Source: Streptomyces lateritius (GTDB taxonomy: Bacteria > Actinomycetota > Actinomycetes > Streptomycetales > Streptomycetaceae). Taken from it: a stretch of DNA of 64,000 bases. The position numbers and the translations under genes were made by a program. The notes under the pieces are model-generated. The model saw nothing but the letters and a program-made list of their open reading frames with translations. It ran no database searches and was not told where the DNA came from. The stretch covers positions 66,982 through 130,981 of the forward strand of contig NZ_BMTO01000006.1 in NCBI RefSeq assembly GCF_014649715.1, written 5' to 3'. Positions 26,672-34,964 of the stretch are shown here, piece by piece; the first letter of the stretch is position 1; every line of letters begins with the position of its first letter.

Positions 26672-28083
26672 TGCCAGCGGCTGACCTCCACGTTCTCGAG
26701 GACACCGAGGGCGTCCGGGACGAGCACCGCCGCCGAGTAGTAGGCCGTGACGAGGTAGGAGATGATCGCCTGCTCGTCGATGCCCATGAAGCGGACGGAC
26801 AGGCTGGGCTCGATCTCGTCCGGGATCCCGGTCTGGTGCAGGCCGATCACGCCCTGGTCGGACTCGCCCGTACGCATGCAGATGATCGAGGTGGTCCGGG
26901 CGTCCGAGATCGGGATCTTGTTGCAGGGGTAGATCGGTACGCCGCGCCAGGTGGGGATCCGGTTGCCGTTGATCTCGATGGACTCGGGGACCAGGCCGCG
27001 CCGGTTGCACTCGCGCCCGAAGGCGGCGATGGCGCGCGGGTGGGCGAGGAACATCTTGGAGCCCCGGCGGCGGGAGAGGAGCTCGTCCATGTCGTCCGGG
27101 CTGGGCACGCCGTCGTGGGGCTGGAGCCGCTGCCCGTAGTCGCAGTTGGAGAGGAGGCCGAACTCCCGGTTGTTGATCAGCTCGTGTTCCTGGCGCTCGC
27201 GCAGCGCCTCGACCGTGAGCCGCAGCTGCTGCTCGGTCTGGTTCATCGGCTGGTTGTAGAGGTCGGCCACCCGGCTGTGGACCTTCAGCACGGTCTGCGC
27301 GACGGACAGTTCGTACTCGCGCGGCGAGGCGTCGTAGTCCACGTACGTGTGCGGGACGACCGCTTCGCCGACATGGCCGGCGGAGAGGTCGATAGCGGCC
27401 TCGCCGTACCTGTTGGTGCGCTGGTGCGGCAGTGCGGCGAAGCCCGCGAGGTGGGCGCCGAGCGAGGTCGCACGCTCGGCGAGGTTCCGCACGTCGTCGC
27501 GGGTGAGTTCGAGGACCGTGCAGGTGGTGGCCGCCCGGGCGGTCCACTCCCAGGTGGCGTCCGCGTGGGTCAGCGAACTGTCGCCGAAGTACGAGCCGTC
27601 GGCGAGGACGCCGAGGATCGCCTCGTCGCCGTAGGGCCCCTCGCCGATCTGCTCGACCTTTCCGTGGGCGAGCAGGTGGACGCGGTCGGTGGGCTCGCCG
27701 GCGGTGGCGATGATCTCTCCGGCCGCGTACTGCCGCTGAACGCAGCGCGATGCCAGCTCGTTGAGGGCCTCCTCGTCGTCGTAGCCTCGCAGGGCGGGGA
27801 GTTCGCCGAGTTCCGCGGGGATGACCGCGACCCGCTCACCGGTCTGGACGAAGGTGACGCGGCCGTCACCCACGGAGTAGCTGAGCCTCCGGTTCACCCG
27901 GTACGTACCGCCCTGCACCTGCACCCACGGCAGCATCCGCAGCAGCCACCGGGAGGTGATCTCCTGCATCTGCGGGGCCGACTTGGTGGTGGTCGCGAGG
28001 TTCCGCGCGGCGGCGGTACCGAGACTCTGCTGCGGGCCTGCCTGTTCCGCGCGGACCTCGTCGCCAACCGAACCAACGGACAT
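26668..28083 (-). CDS. Family 2B encapsulin shell protein with cyclic-nucleotide-binding-like domain
   Basis: A 471-residue HK97-fold nanocompartment protein. An extended N-terminal arm (about residues 1-45) leads into the shell fold ([16 protein letters not shown]). A cNMP-binding-like domain is inserted at about residues 95-210, with [20 protein letters not shown] and the cassette [21 protein letters not shown]. The shell fold resumes after it ([33 protein letters not shown]) and ends NVEVSRWH. The layout defines Family 2B encapsulins. Known cargoes of such shells in Streptomyces include terpene cyclases and polyprenyl synthases, and the latter lies next door. GAGGGAG precedes ATG 28083. 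Ligand binding by the insert is unproven, as the cassette is only partly canonical. Confidence 0.93.
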   Translation of the reverse strand: MSVGSVGDEVRAEQAGPQQSLGTAAARNLATTTKSAPQMQEITSRWLLRMLPWVQVQGGTYRVNRRLSYSVGDGRVTFVQTGERVAVIPAELGELPALRGYDDEEALNELASRCVQRQYAAGEIIATAGEPTDRVHLLAHGKVEQIGEGPYGDEAILGVLADGSYFGDSSLTHADATWEWTARAATTCTVLELTRDDVRNLAERATSLGAHLAGFAALPHQRTNRYGEAAIDLSAGHVGEAVVPHTYVDYDASPREYELSVAQTVLKVHSRVADLYNQPMNQTEQQLRLTVEALRERQEHELINNREFGLLSNCDYGQRLQPHDGVPSPDDMDELLSRRRGSKMFLAHPRAIAAFGRECNRRGLVPESIEINGNRIPTWRGVPIYPCNKIPISDARTTSIICMRTGESDQGVIGLHQTGIPDEIEPSLSVRFMGIDEQAIISYLVTAYYSAAVLVPDALGVLENVEVSRWH

Positions 28084-28350
28084 GGAACTCCCTCTCGATA
28101 TGACTGAGCTGCGAGAGAAAGCCTTTCAGCACGGAGAGTGCGCGCGCCATTACACAAACGGGTGGGAGTGGATCACCGTCGGCTGGGCATGTCACTCGGT
28201 TTCCACTCGAACAGCTCAGCCACATCGGCCCCTCTGGCGCAATGTCCGGATCGGCTCGCACACGGCCCGAACGGATAGCCGTGGAGCGGCCCCCTCCGGT
28301 ACTCCGGACACGAGCGTTCCTCCCGTTCCGCTTGTCCGAAGGAGTCGGCC

Positions 28351-28941
28351 ATGGCCTCCCCCATGCCCGCGAGCAGGTTCCTCGCCGCACTGCGCGGCGA
28401 GGGCCTCTCGGTCGTCGAGGTCGGCGACTGGCGTAGGCACAACCGCAACCACAAGGGCCCCTGGGGCCCCGTCCACGGCGTGATGATCCATCACACCGTC
28501 ACCCGGGGCACCGCCAACACCGTCCGTATCTGCCGCGACGGCCACGCGTCGCTGCCCGGCCCGCTCTGTCACGGCGTGATCGCCAAGGACGGCACCGTCC
28601 ACGTGGTCGGCTACGGCCGCGCGAACCACGCGGGGTCCGGCGACGACGACGTGCTTCGGGCGGTCATCGCCGAGCAGCACCTCCCACCTGACAACGAGGC
28701 CACCACCGACGGCAACCGTCACTTCTACGGCTTCGAGTGCGAGAACCTCGGCGACGGCAAGGACCCGTGGCCGAAGGTCCAGCTGGAGGCCATCGCGAAG
28801 GCCGCGGCGGCGGTCTGCCGGGTGCACGGCTGGACCCAGCGCTCGGTGATCGGGCACCGGGAGTGGCAGCCGGGGAAGGTGGATCCGCGCGGCTTCACGA
28901 TGGCCTCGATGCGGGAGCGGATCGCGGAGCGGCTGCGGTAG
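28351..28941 (+). CDS. N-acetylmuramoyl-L-alanine amidase (Amidase_2/PGRP type)
   Basis: A 196-residue amidase of the T7-lysozyme fold. Zinc ligands are seen in GVMIHHTVTRG and in SVIGHREWQPGKVDPRG, with the catalytic region YGFECEN between. It cleaves the amide bond between MurNAc and the stem peptide of peptidoglycan. No signal peptide or wall-binding domain is present, so it resembles a phage-type endolysin more than a secreted hydrolase. GAAGGAG stands before ATG 28351. It is divergent from the encapsulin gene and followed by the PLP enzyme 22 bp later. Confidence 0.88.
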   Translation: MASPMPASRFLAALRGEGLSVVEVGDWRRHNRNHKGPWGPVHGVMIHHTVTRGTANTVRICRDGHASLPGPLCHGVIAKDGTVHVVGYGRANHAGSGDDDVLRAVIAEQHLPPDNEATTDGNRHFYGFECENLGDGKDPWPKVQLEAIAKAAAAVCRVHGWTQRSVIGHREWQPGKVDPRGFTMASMRERIAERLR

Positions 28942-28963
28942 GCCCCTGGGAGAGAATGGCCGG

Positions 28964-29863
28964 GTGAACGCGTTCGACCTCGCCCTTTCCCGCCTGCGGC
29001 CCCGGCTCCCGTCCCCCCTGGAGCCGGTCGAGGACGAACGTCTCACCCGGCACGGCCTGCGGCTGCTGCTCAAGCGCGACGATCTGATCCACCCGGAGCT
29101 GCCGGGCAACAAGTGGCGCAAGCTGGCGCTGAATCTGCGCGCGGCGGACGGCCGCCCGGTGCTCACCTTCGGCGGCGCGTACTCGCACCATCTGCGCGCG
29201 ACGGCCGCCGCCGGCCGGCTGCTCGGCTTCGACACGATCGGAGTCGTGCGGGGGGACGAACTGGCCGGCCGGCCGCTGAACCCCTCGCTGGCGGGGTGCG
29301 CGGCGGACGGGATGCGGCTGGTGTTCGTGGACCGGGCCACCTACCGGGCGAAGAACGACCCCGAGGTGCTGGCCCGGTTGCTCGCGCGGTCCCCCGCGGG
29401 GACGTACGTGGTGCCCGAGGGCGGCAGCAACGCACTCGCCGTCCAGGGGTGTGTGGAGCTGGGCCGCGAGCTGTCCGGCGCCGCGGACGTGGTCGCCGTC
29501 GCCTGCGGTACGGGCGGCACCCTCGCGGGCCTGGCGGCCGGTCTGGACGCCGGGCAGAGGGCACTGGGCGTCCCGGTCCTCAAGGGCGGCTTCCTGGGCG
29601 CGGAGATCCGGGCCCTGCAGACGGCGGCCTTCGGCGGTCCGCGGGGCGCCTGGTCCCTGGACGATCGCTTCCACTGCGGTGGCTACGCCCGTACGACGCC
29701 CGCCCTGGAGGCGTTCGCCCAGGACTTCGAGGCGCGGCATGAACTCGCCATCGAGCGACTGTATGTCGCCAAAATGCTCTACGGACTCGTCGCCCTGGCC
29801 GAGGAGGGCGCCTTCGCTCCGGGGACCCGGATCGCGGCCGTGACAACCGGCCCCCGGTCCTGA
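28964..29863 (+). CDS. PLP-dependent D-cysteine desulfhydrase / ACC deaminase-like enzyme
   Basis: A 299-residue fold-type II PLP enzyme. The Schiff-base Lys is in ELPGNKWRKLALNL. VLTFGGAYSHHLRATAAAG, VPEGGSNALAVQGC and CGTGGTLAGLAAGL form the cofactor phosphate site. The family splits into D-cysteine desulfhydrases and 1-aminocyclopropane-1-carboxylate deaminases, and I cannot choose from motifs alone, although the former is commoner in Streptomyces. The start is GTG 28964, 22 bp after the amidase stop, so the two may be co-transcribed. The gene is convergent with the antiporter, with 10 bp between the stops. Confidence 0.88.
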   Translation: MNAFDLALSRLRPRLPSPLEPVEDERLTRHGLRLLLKRDDLIHPELPGNKWRKLALNLRAADGRPVLTFGGAYSHHLRATAAAGRLLGFDTIGVVRGDELAGRPLNPSLAGCAADGMRLVFVDRATYRAKNDPEVLARLLARSPAGTYVVPEGGSNALAVQGCVELGRELSGAADVVAVACGTGGTLAGLAAGLDAGQRALGVPVLKGGFLGAEIRALQTAAFGGPRGAWSLDDRFHCGGYARTTPALEAFAQDFEARHELAIERLYVAKMLYGLVALAEEGAFAPGTRIAAVTTGPRS

Positions 29864-29873
29864 CGGCGGCGGC

Positions 29874-31472
29874 TCAGGCGGTCCCCTCGCGGTAGGCCGC
29901 CGCCTCCTCCAGGTCCAGGCGGCGCAGCAGGGTGCGCATCATCTCGTCGTCGATCCGGCGCTCGTCGCGGAGCCGGACGAAGACCTCCCGCTCGGCGTCG
30001 ATCATCTCCCGCGCGAGCCGCCGGTAGGTGTCGTCGGCCGTCTCGCCCGTGACCTCGTTGACGGCACCGAGCCGCTCCCACACCGCGTTGCGGCGCCGCT
30101 CGAGAACCGTGCGGAGCCGGTCGGCCAGCGGCTGGGGCAGGGTGTTGCGCTCGTCGGCGAGAAGCGCCTCCAGGCGTTCCTCCGCGGCCCTGGAGGCCTC
30201 GCTCTGGGCCTGCGCCTCGGCGAGGGTCTCCCCGTGCGCGTCGCGGCCGGGGAGCTTCAGCCGCCGGATCAGCGGCGGCAGGGTGAGGCCCTGCACCACC
30301 AGGGTCCCGATCACGGTCGTGAAGGTGAGGAAGAGCACGAGGTTGCGCGCGGGGAACTCGACGCCGCCGGTGGCCACCGGGATCGAGAAGGCGATCGCGA
30401 GGGAGACCACGCCCCGCATGCCGGCCCAGCCGACGACGACCGGAGCCTTCCAGTCCACGCCCGGTTCGCGTCGCCGGATGCGTTCCGACATCCGGCGGGG
30501 CAGGAAGGTGGCCGGGAAGACCCAGACGAACCGGACGACGACCACGGCCACGAAGACCCCCACCGCGTACCAGACCGCCTCGCCGATCCCGTACCGGCCG
30601 AGGCCCTCGACGACGTACGGCAGCTGCAGTCCGATGAGGGCGAAGACGGAGGACTCCAGGATGAAGGCGACCATCTTCCAGACGGCCTCCTCCTGGAGGC
30701 GGGTGGCGAAGTCCACCTGCCAGTTGCGGTGGCCGAGGAAGAGGCCGACGACGACCACCGCGAGGACGCCGGAGGCGCCGACCTCCTCGGCGGCCGCGTA
30801 GGCGATGAAGGGGATCAGCAGGGAGAGGGTGTTCTGGAGCAGGGCCTGGCCGTCCAGGCGGCAGCGCAGCCAGTGGATGGGCACCATGAGCACGAGTCCG
30901 ACGCCGATTCCGCCGACCGCCGCGAGGGCGAACTCGCCGATCCCGCCCGCCCAGCTGACGCCCGCCCCGACCGCAGCGGCGAGCGCGACCTTGTAGGCGG
31001 TGATCGCGGTGGCGTCGTTCACCAGGGACTCGCCCTGGAGGATGGTGGTGATGCGGTTCGGCAGCCCGAGCTTGCGGGCGATCGCGGTCGCCGCGACGGC
31101 GTCCGGCGGCGCGACCACCGCGCCGAGCACGAGCGCGGCGGTCAGCGGCAGGTCCGGGACGAGGACGTACGCGAGCCAGCCGACCGCCACTGTGGCGAAC
31201 AGGACGTAGCCGACGGAGAGCAGGGCGACCGGCCGGATGTTGGCCCGCAGGTCGAGGTACGAGGACTCCACCGCGGCCGTGTGGAGGAGCGGCGGGAGGA
31301 TCAGCGGCAGCACGATGTGCGGATCGAGCGTGTAGTCGGGGACGCCCGGGACGTAGGAGGCGGCGAGTCCGGCCCCCACCAGGAGCAGCGGCGCGGGTAC
31401 CGGGGTTCTTCGAGCGATCCCCGCGACCGCGGCGCTCGCCGCGACCAGCCCCACCAGCTGCAGTGCGTCCAT
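29874..31472 (-). CDS. Na+/H+ antiporter, CPA1/NhaP type
   Basis: A 532-residue cation-proton antiporter. About 12 membrane segments occupy residues 1-400, including LGAVVAPPDAVAATAIA and the ion-binding ESLVNDATAITAYKVALA. A cytoplasmic C-terminal region of about 130 charged residues (AEAQAQSEASRAAEERLEAL) is probably regulatory. It exchanges internal Na+ for external protons, aiding pH and salt homeostasis. ATG 31472 lies only 40 bp from the divergent UBP-finger gene, so the two promoters must overlap. Confidence 0.93.
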   Translation of the reverse strand: MDALQLVGLVAASAAVAGIARRTPVPAPLLLVGAGLAASYVPGVPDYTLDPHIVLPLILPPLLHTAAVESSYLDLRANIRPVALLSVGYVLFATVAVGWLAYVLVPDLPLTAALVLGAVVAPPDAVAATAIARKLGLPNRITTILQGESLVNDATAITAYKVALAAAVGAGVSWAGGIGEFALAAVGGIGVGLVLMVPIHWLRCRLDGQALLQNTLSLLIPFIAYAAAEEVGASGVLAVVVVGLFLGHRNWQVDFATRLQEEAVWKMVAFILESSVFALIGLQLPYVVEGLGRYGIGEAVWYAVGVFVAVVVVRFVWVFPATFLPRRMSERIRRREPGVDWKAPVVVGWAGMRGVVSLAIAFSIPVATGGVEFPARNLVLFLTFTTVIGTLVVQGLTLPPLIRRLKLPGRDAHGETLAEAQAQSEASRAAEERLEALLADERNTLPQPLADRLRTVLERRRNAVWERLGAVNEVTGETADDTYRRLAREMIDAEREVFVRLRDERRIDDEMMRTLLRRLDLEEAAAYREGTA

Positions 31473-31512
31473 GCCCGGTCCCCGTCTCGCTCCACCACGT
31501 AACCTGGCCATC

Positions 31513-31773
31513 ATGAGCGAGTGCCCCCACGTTGCCGAAATGCCGCGCCCCGAACCGGCGCCGCTGACCGACACCTGTCCGGAGTGCCTGTCCGACGGCA
31601 CCCACCCCGTCCAGCTGCGGCTCTGCCTGAGCTGTGGGCACGTGGGGTGCTGCGACTCGTCGTCGGGACGGCACGCCACGGGGCACTTCTCGACCACGGG
31701 GCACCCGGTGATGCGGACCTTCGAGCCGGGGGAACGCTGGCGCTGGTGCTTCGTGGACGGTTCGATCGTCTGA
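31513..31773 (+). CDS. UBP-type zinc-finger protein
   Basis: An 86-residue protein consisting of a ZnF-UBP domain. CPECLSDGTHPVQLRLCLSCGHVGCCDSS and HATGHFSTTGHPVMRTFEPG carry the Cys/His zinc ligands (quoted across breaks, not all contiguous). In eukaryotes the fold binds ubiquitin C-termini; bacterial copies have unknown roles. There is no evident ribosome site. TAACCT at 31500-31505 lies seven bases before the ATG, which would fit a leaderless transcript. It is often found beside antiporter genes in actinobacteria, as here. Confidence 0.88.
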   Translation: MSECPHVAEMPRPEPAPLTDTCPECLSDGTHPVQLRLCLSCGHVGCCDSSSGRHATGHFSTTGHPVMRTFEPGERWRWCFVDGSIV

Positions 31774-31872
31774 GGTCTGGGTACGTCACACCCCCGCGGT
31801 CAATGGGCCGCCGACCGTTGCCGATTTGGGCCCCGCAGACCCCTAGCCACTGTGCGTACCCATGGACTTACC

Positions 31873-32007
31873 ATGAGTGACAGCGGGGTGGGCCCCGTCC
31901 GGGGCCCACGGCGACACGGCGGCATGGATCGCGATAGCGTCACGGCGGATTGCGCAACCGACTGCGTACCGCCCGGTTCGGGGGCTTTCTCCCCGGGCCC
32001 CGAATGA
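31873..32007 (+). CDS. Possible 44-residue leader ORF in the sigH locus
   Basis: ATG 31873 opens a 44-codon frame (MSDSGVGPVRGPRRHGGMDR, then a Cys-containing stretch, ending SGAFSPGPE). Its TGA overlaps ATG 32004 as ATGA. That ATG is in frame with the long open extension of sigH. It lacks a Shine-Dalgarno sequence and contains a strong hairpin (GTGGGCCCC/GGGGCCCAC, 31888-31909), so translation is doubtful. It is kept because the stop/start overlap with a possible long SigH form is suggestive. Confidence 0.25.
   Translation: MSDSGVGPVRGPRRHGGMDRDSVTADCATDCVPPGSGAFSPGPE
31888..31909 (+). terminator. Hairpin between the UBP-finger gene and the sigH locus
   Basis: Perfect 9-bp GC-rich stem (31888-31896 with 31901-31909) and GTCC loop, 115 bp past the UBP-finger stop. 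It may end that transcript or act as a leader structure of the sigH operon. Confidence 0.45.
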
Positions 32008-32031
32008 GCTTGTGCCACCTTGGAGGTGAGG

Positions 32032-32445
32032 GTGTCCCAGATCGCAGGCGAGCCCGGGACCCAGGACTTCGTGGAAGTCCGGCTGCCCGCTGCGGGTGCC
32101 TACCTGTCCGTGCTGCGTACGGCCACGGCCGGCCTCGCGGCGCGCTTGGACTTCACCCTCGACGAGATCGAGGACTTGCGGATCGCGGTCGACGAGGCCT
32201 GCGCGATCCTGCTCCAGCAGGCCGTACCGGGGTCCGTCCTCAGTTGTGTCTTCCGCCTGGTCGACGACTCGCTCGACGTGACGGTCTCGGCCCCGACGAC
32301 GGACGGCCGGGCCCCGGAGCGGGACACCTTCGCGTGGACCGTCCTCTCGGCGCTGGCCGGAAAGGTCGAGTCCTCCGTGGCGGACGACCGCACGGTCTCC
32401 ATCAGCCTGTACAAACAGCGCGGCGCGGGGCCAGGCCCGGCGTGA
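32032..32445 (+). CDS. Anti-sigma factor of the RsbW type, partner of SigH
   Basis: A 137-residue GHKL-fold serine kinase/anti-sigma protein. It has the helix EIEDLRIAVDEACAILLQQ (N-box-like region with the conserved Glu-Ala-Cys) and a C-terminal VSISLYKQ strand. It should bind and silence the SigB-like sigma factor encoded immediately downstream until an anti-anti-sigma such as BldG displaces it. It corresponds to the S. coelicolor gene variously named prsH, rshA or ushX. GTG 32032 has GGAGG five bases upstream. Its stop overlaps the sigH GTG as GTGA. The classic glycine-rich ATP lid is not obvious. Confidence 0.88.
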   Translation: MSQIAGEPGTQDFVEVRLPAAGAYLSVLRTATAGLAARLDFTLDEIEDLRIAVDEACAILLQQAVPGSVLSCVFRLVDDSLDVTVSAPTTDGRAPERDTFAWTVLSALAGKVESSVADDRTVSISLYKQRGAGPGPA

Positions 32446-33419
32446 GGAGCGGGGACGCGACGGCCGGCATCCCTGAGCAGCAGGCGCGGCCGCATCCGGA
32501 GGTCGAGGTCGAGGTCGCTACGGAGCAGGCGGTCCAGATGAGCGAGCACGAGCAACACAACGATGTCCCCGAGGTCTCCGGGACAGCCGAAGGCCATGAG
32601 GGTCCCGGGACCTCAGGGACGCCCGAGGCCCCGGAGGTGTCCGAGCCGCAGGAGGCTCCGGATCCGCACGACCGGAGTGGGGCACGGGCGCTCTTCATCG
32701 AGCTGCGCAAGTTGCCCGAGGGCTCCCCGGAGAAGGCGGAGCTGCGCAATCGGCTGGTACGGATGCACCTGCCGCTGGTCGAGCACCTGGCCCGGCGCTT
32801 CCGCAACCGAGGCGAGCCGCTCGACGACCTGACGCAGGTCGCGACGATCGGCCTGATCAAGTCGGTGGACCGGTTCGACCCGGAGCGGGGCGTCGAGTTC
32901 TCGACGTACGCGACCCCGACGGTCGTCGGCGAGATCAAGCGCCACTTCCGGGACAAGGGGTGGGCGGTCAGGGTGCCGCGCCGACTGCAGGAGCTGCGGC
33001 TCTCGCTGACAACGGCGACGGCCGAGCTCTCCCAGCAGCACGGCCGCTCCCCCACGGTGCACGAGCTGGCGGAGCGCCTGGGCATCTCGGAGGAGGAGGT
33101 CCTGGAGGGTCTGGAGTCGGCGAACGCCTACTCGACGCTTTCCCTGGACGTCCCGGACACGGACGACGAGTCCCCGGCGGTCGCGGACACGCTGGGCGCG
33201 GAGGACGAGGCCCTGGAGGGCGTCGAGTACCGCGAGTCGCTCAAGCCGCTCCTGGAGGACCTGCCGCCCCGGGAGAAGCGGATCCTGCTGCTTCGCTTCT
33301 TCGGCAACATGACGCAGTCGCAGATCGCACAGGAGGTCGGCATCTCCCAGATGCACGTCTCCCGCCTGCTGGCCCGCACGCTGGCCCAGCTCCGGGAGAA
33401 GCTCCTCGTCGAGGAGTAG
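32442..33419 (+). CDS. sigH: Stress-response sigma factor of the SigB/SigF group
   Basis: A 325-residue sigma factor from GTG 32442. An acidic, Pro/Glu-rich N-terminal extension of about 75 residues precedes region 2 (MHLPLVEHLARRFRNRGEPL, TIGLIKSVDRFDPERGVEFS), region 3 (VRVPRRLQELRLSL) and region 4 (MTQSQIAQEVGISQMHVSRL). It governs osmotic, heat and developmental responses in S. coelicolor. ATG 32538 (MSEHEQHND) is a possible internal start. The same frame is open far upstream through the anti-sigma gene. Starting at ATG 32004 it would give 471 residues (about 51 kDa), in line with larger SigH products I recall from S. coelicolor. Confidence 0.92.
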   Translation: MRSGDATAGIPEQQARPHPEVEVEVATEQAVQMSEHEQHNDVPEVSGTAEGHEGPGTSGTPEAPEVSEPQEAPDPHDRSGARALFIELRKLPEGSPEKAELRNRLVRMHLPLVEHLARRFRNRGEPLDDLTQVATIGLIKSVDRFDPERGVEFSTYATPTVVGEIKRHFRDKGWAVRVPRRLQELRLSLTTATAELSQQHGRSPTVHELAERLGISEEEVLEGLESANAYSTLSLDVPDTDDESPAVADTLGAEDEALEGVEYRESLKPLLEDLPPREKRILLLRFFGNMTQSQIAQEVGISQMHVSRLLARTLAQLREKLLVEE

Positions 33420-33445
33420 AACAGGGGTCGGGGAGGGGCGGAGCG

Positions 33446-33471
33446 GGGAGAGGCCCCCGGCCTCGTCTCCC
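33446..33471 (+). terminator. Hairpin between convergent sigH and membrane-protein genes
   Basis: GGGAGAGGCC (33446-33455) pairs with GGCCTC-G-TCTCCC (33459-33471) with one bulged base. Of moderate quality, it is well placed between two convergent genes. Confidence 0.5.
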
Positions 33472-33483
33472 GCTACGGTGCCG

Positions 33484-33921
33484 CTACGCCTCGCCGCGAC
33501 GGCCGATGCCCAGGGCCTCGGTCGTCGCCGGGTTCACCAGGAGCACCAGGCCGGTCACGGCGAGGGCCGCGAGCGCGATGCCCGCCGGGATCAGTCCGCT
33601 GTTCGCCTGGAGCAGCTGCCAGGCGACCGGCAGGGCCAGGATCTGGGTGATGATCGCCGGGCCGCGGCTCCATCCCTTGCGGCGCAGCAGTCCGCGCGCC
33701 GCCGCGCCGGGGATCAGTCCGAGGGCGACCAGCGTCGCCCCGGCGGTGACGGCCTGGGTCAGGTCGTCCGGCTTGCCGGTGATTCCGGTCACGAGGACGT
33801 ACAGGCCTCCGACCAGCAGCGCCAGCGCCTCGATCCCGGCGACCGCGGCCGCCGCGGTCAGTCGGGCCGGGCGGGAGGTCTCCTCGGCGGGCTGTTCAGC
33901 GGTCTGTTCCGTACTGCTCAT
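33484..33921 (-). CDS. Small four-helix membrane protein
   Basis: A 145-residue protein with a hydrophilic N-terminus (MSSTEQTAEQPAEETS). Four hydrophobic helices follow (AVAGIEALALLVGGLYVLVT, AVTAGATLVALGLIPGAAA, IITQILALPVAWQLLQA and GIALAALAVTGLVLLV). Its layout matches a conserved actinobacterial integral membrane family with no known function. The gene starts 75 bp from the divergent lipid-kinase gene. No catalytic residues are apparent. Confidence 0.8.
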   Translation of the reverse strand: MSSTEQTAEQPAEETSRPARLTAAAAVAGIEALALLVGGLYVLVTGITGKPDDLTQAVTAGATLVALGLIPGAAARGLLRRKGWSRGPAIITQILALPVAWQLLQANSGLIPAGIALAALAVTGLVLLVNPATTEALGIGRRGEA

Positions 33922-33995
33922 ACCTGGCAGGGTAGCGGGGTGCGGCGGACCCACCCCTCTGGGCCCGGTACCCCCGGGTAGGTACGCTGGCGGCC

Positions 33996-34964
33996 ATGCG
34001 CGCACTTCTCGTGGTCAATCCGGCAGCAACCACCACCAGTGCCCGCACGCGTGACGTCCTCATCCACGCGCTCGCGAGCGAGATGAAGCTGGAGGCCGTC
34101 ACCACCGAGTACCGCGGTCACGCCCGTGACCTCGGCCGGCGGGCGGCCGAGTCGAAGGACGTCGAGCTGGTCGTCGCCCTCGGCGGGGACGGCACCGTCA
34201 ACGAGGTGGTCAACGGGCTCCTTCACGACGGCCCGGACCCCGAGCGGCTGCCCGGCCTCGCGGTCGTCCCCGGCGGCTCCACGAACGTCTTCGCCCGCGC
34301 GCTCGGACTGCCGAACGACGCGGTGGAGGCGACCGGGGCACTCCTTGACGCCCTGCGAGAGCGCCGTGCACGCACCGTGAGCCTCGGCCTGGCGTCGGGG
34401 ACCCCCGGCACCGAGGACGAGTCGGTGCCGGCTCGCTGGTTCACGTTCTGCGCGGGGTTCGGCTTCGACGCCGGTGTCATCGGGCGGGTCGAACAGCAGA
34501 GGGAACGCGGGAAGAGATCCACGCACGCCCTCTACCTCCGTCAGGTGTTCCGACAGTTCCTCGAGGAACCGCACCGGCGGCGCGGGACGATCACCCTGGA
34601 GCGCCCCGGCGCGGACCCGGTCGAGGACCTGGTCCTGTCGATAATCTGCAACACCTCTCCCTGGACCTACCTGGGCAATCGCCCGGTGTACGCGTCCCCG
34701 GAGGCGTCCTTCGAGACCGCTCTGGACGTCCTCGGACTGAGCCGGCTCTCGACCGCCGCGGTGGCCCGGTACGCCACCCAACTGCTGACCTCGACCCCCG
34801 ACCGGGGCCCCCGGGGCAAGCACGCGGCCTCTCTGCACGATCTGACGGACTTCACCTTGCATTCGAAGGTTCCCCTCCCTTTGCAGATGGACGGAGACCA
34901 CCTCGGACTGCGTACGAGCGTGACGTTCACAGGCGTACGCCGTGCACTGCGTGTGATTGTGTGA
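33996..34964 (+). CDS. Diacylglycerol kinase-family lipid kinase
   Basis: A 322-residue DagK/LCB5-type kinase. The nucleotide-binding motif is VVALGGDGTVNEVVNGLL, followed by LAVVPGGSTNVFARALG, and a second half with FCAGFGFDAGVIGRVE. It phosphorylates diacylglycerol or a related lipid with ATP, salvaging lipid for phospholipid synthesis, and acts at the inner face of the membrane. No membrane helix is visible. ATG 33996 begins directly with the MRALLVVNPAAT strand typical of the family, so the start is secure. Substrate specificity is inference. Confidence 0.9.
   Translation: MRALLVVNPAATTTSARTRDVLIHALASEMKLEAVTTEYRGHARDLGRRAAESKDVELVVALGGDGTVNEVVNGLLHDGPDPERLPGLAVVPGGSTNVFARALGLPNDAVEATGALLDALRERRARTVSLGLASGTPGTEDESVPARWFTFCAGFGFDAGVIGRVEQQRERGKRSTHALYLRQVFRQFLEEPHRRRGTITLERPGADPVEDLVLSIICNTSPWTYLGNRPVYASPEASFETALDVLGLSRLSTAAVARYATQLLTSTPDRGPRGKHAASLHDLTDFTLHSKVPLPLQMDGDHLGLRTSVTFTGVRRALRVIV

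Noticed and set aside
26588..27547. Possible N-terminal extension fusing the polyprenyl synthase to upstream sequence
   Set aside because: The extended frame is out of frame with, and antisense-free inside, the encapsulin gene. It crosses a hairpin and G10 tract, and a good ribosome site supports the start at 26587.
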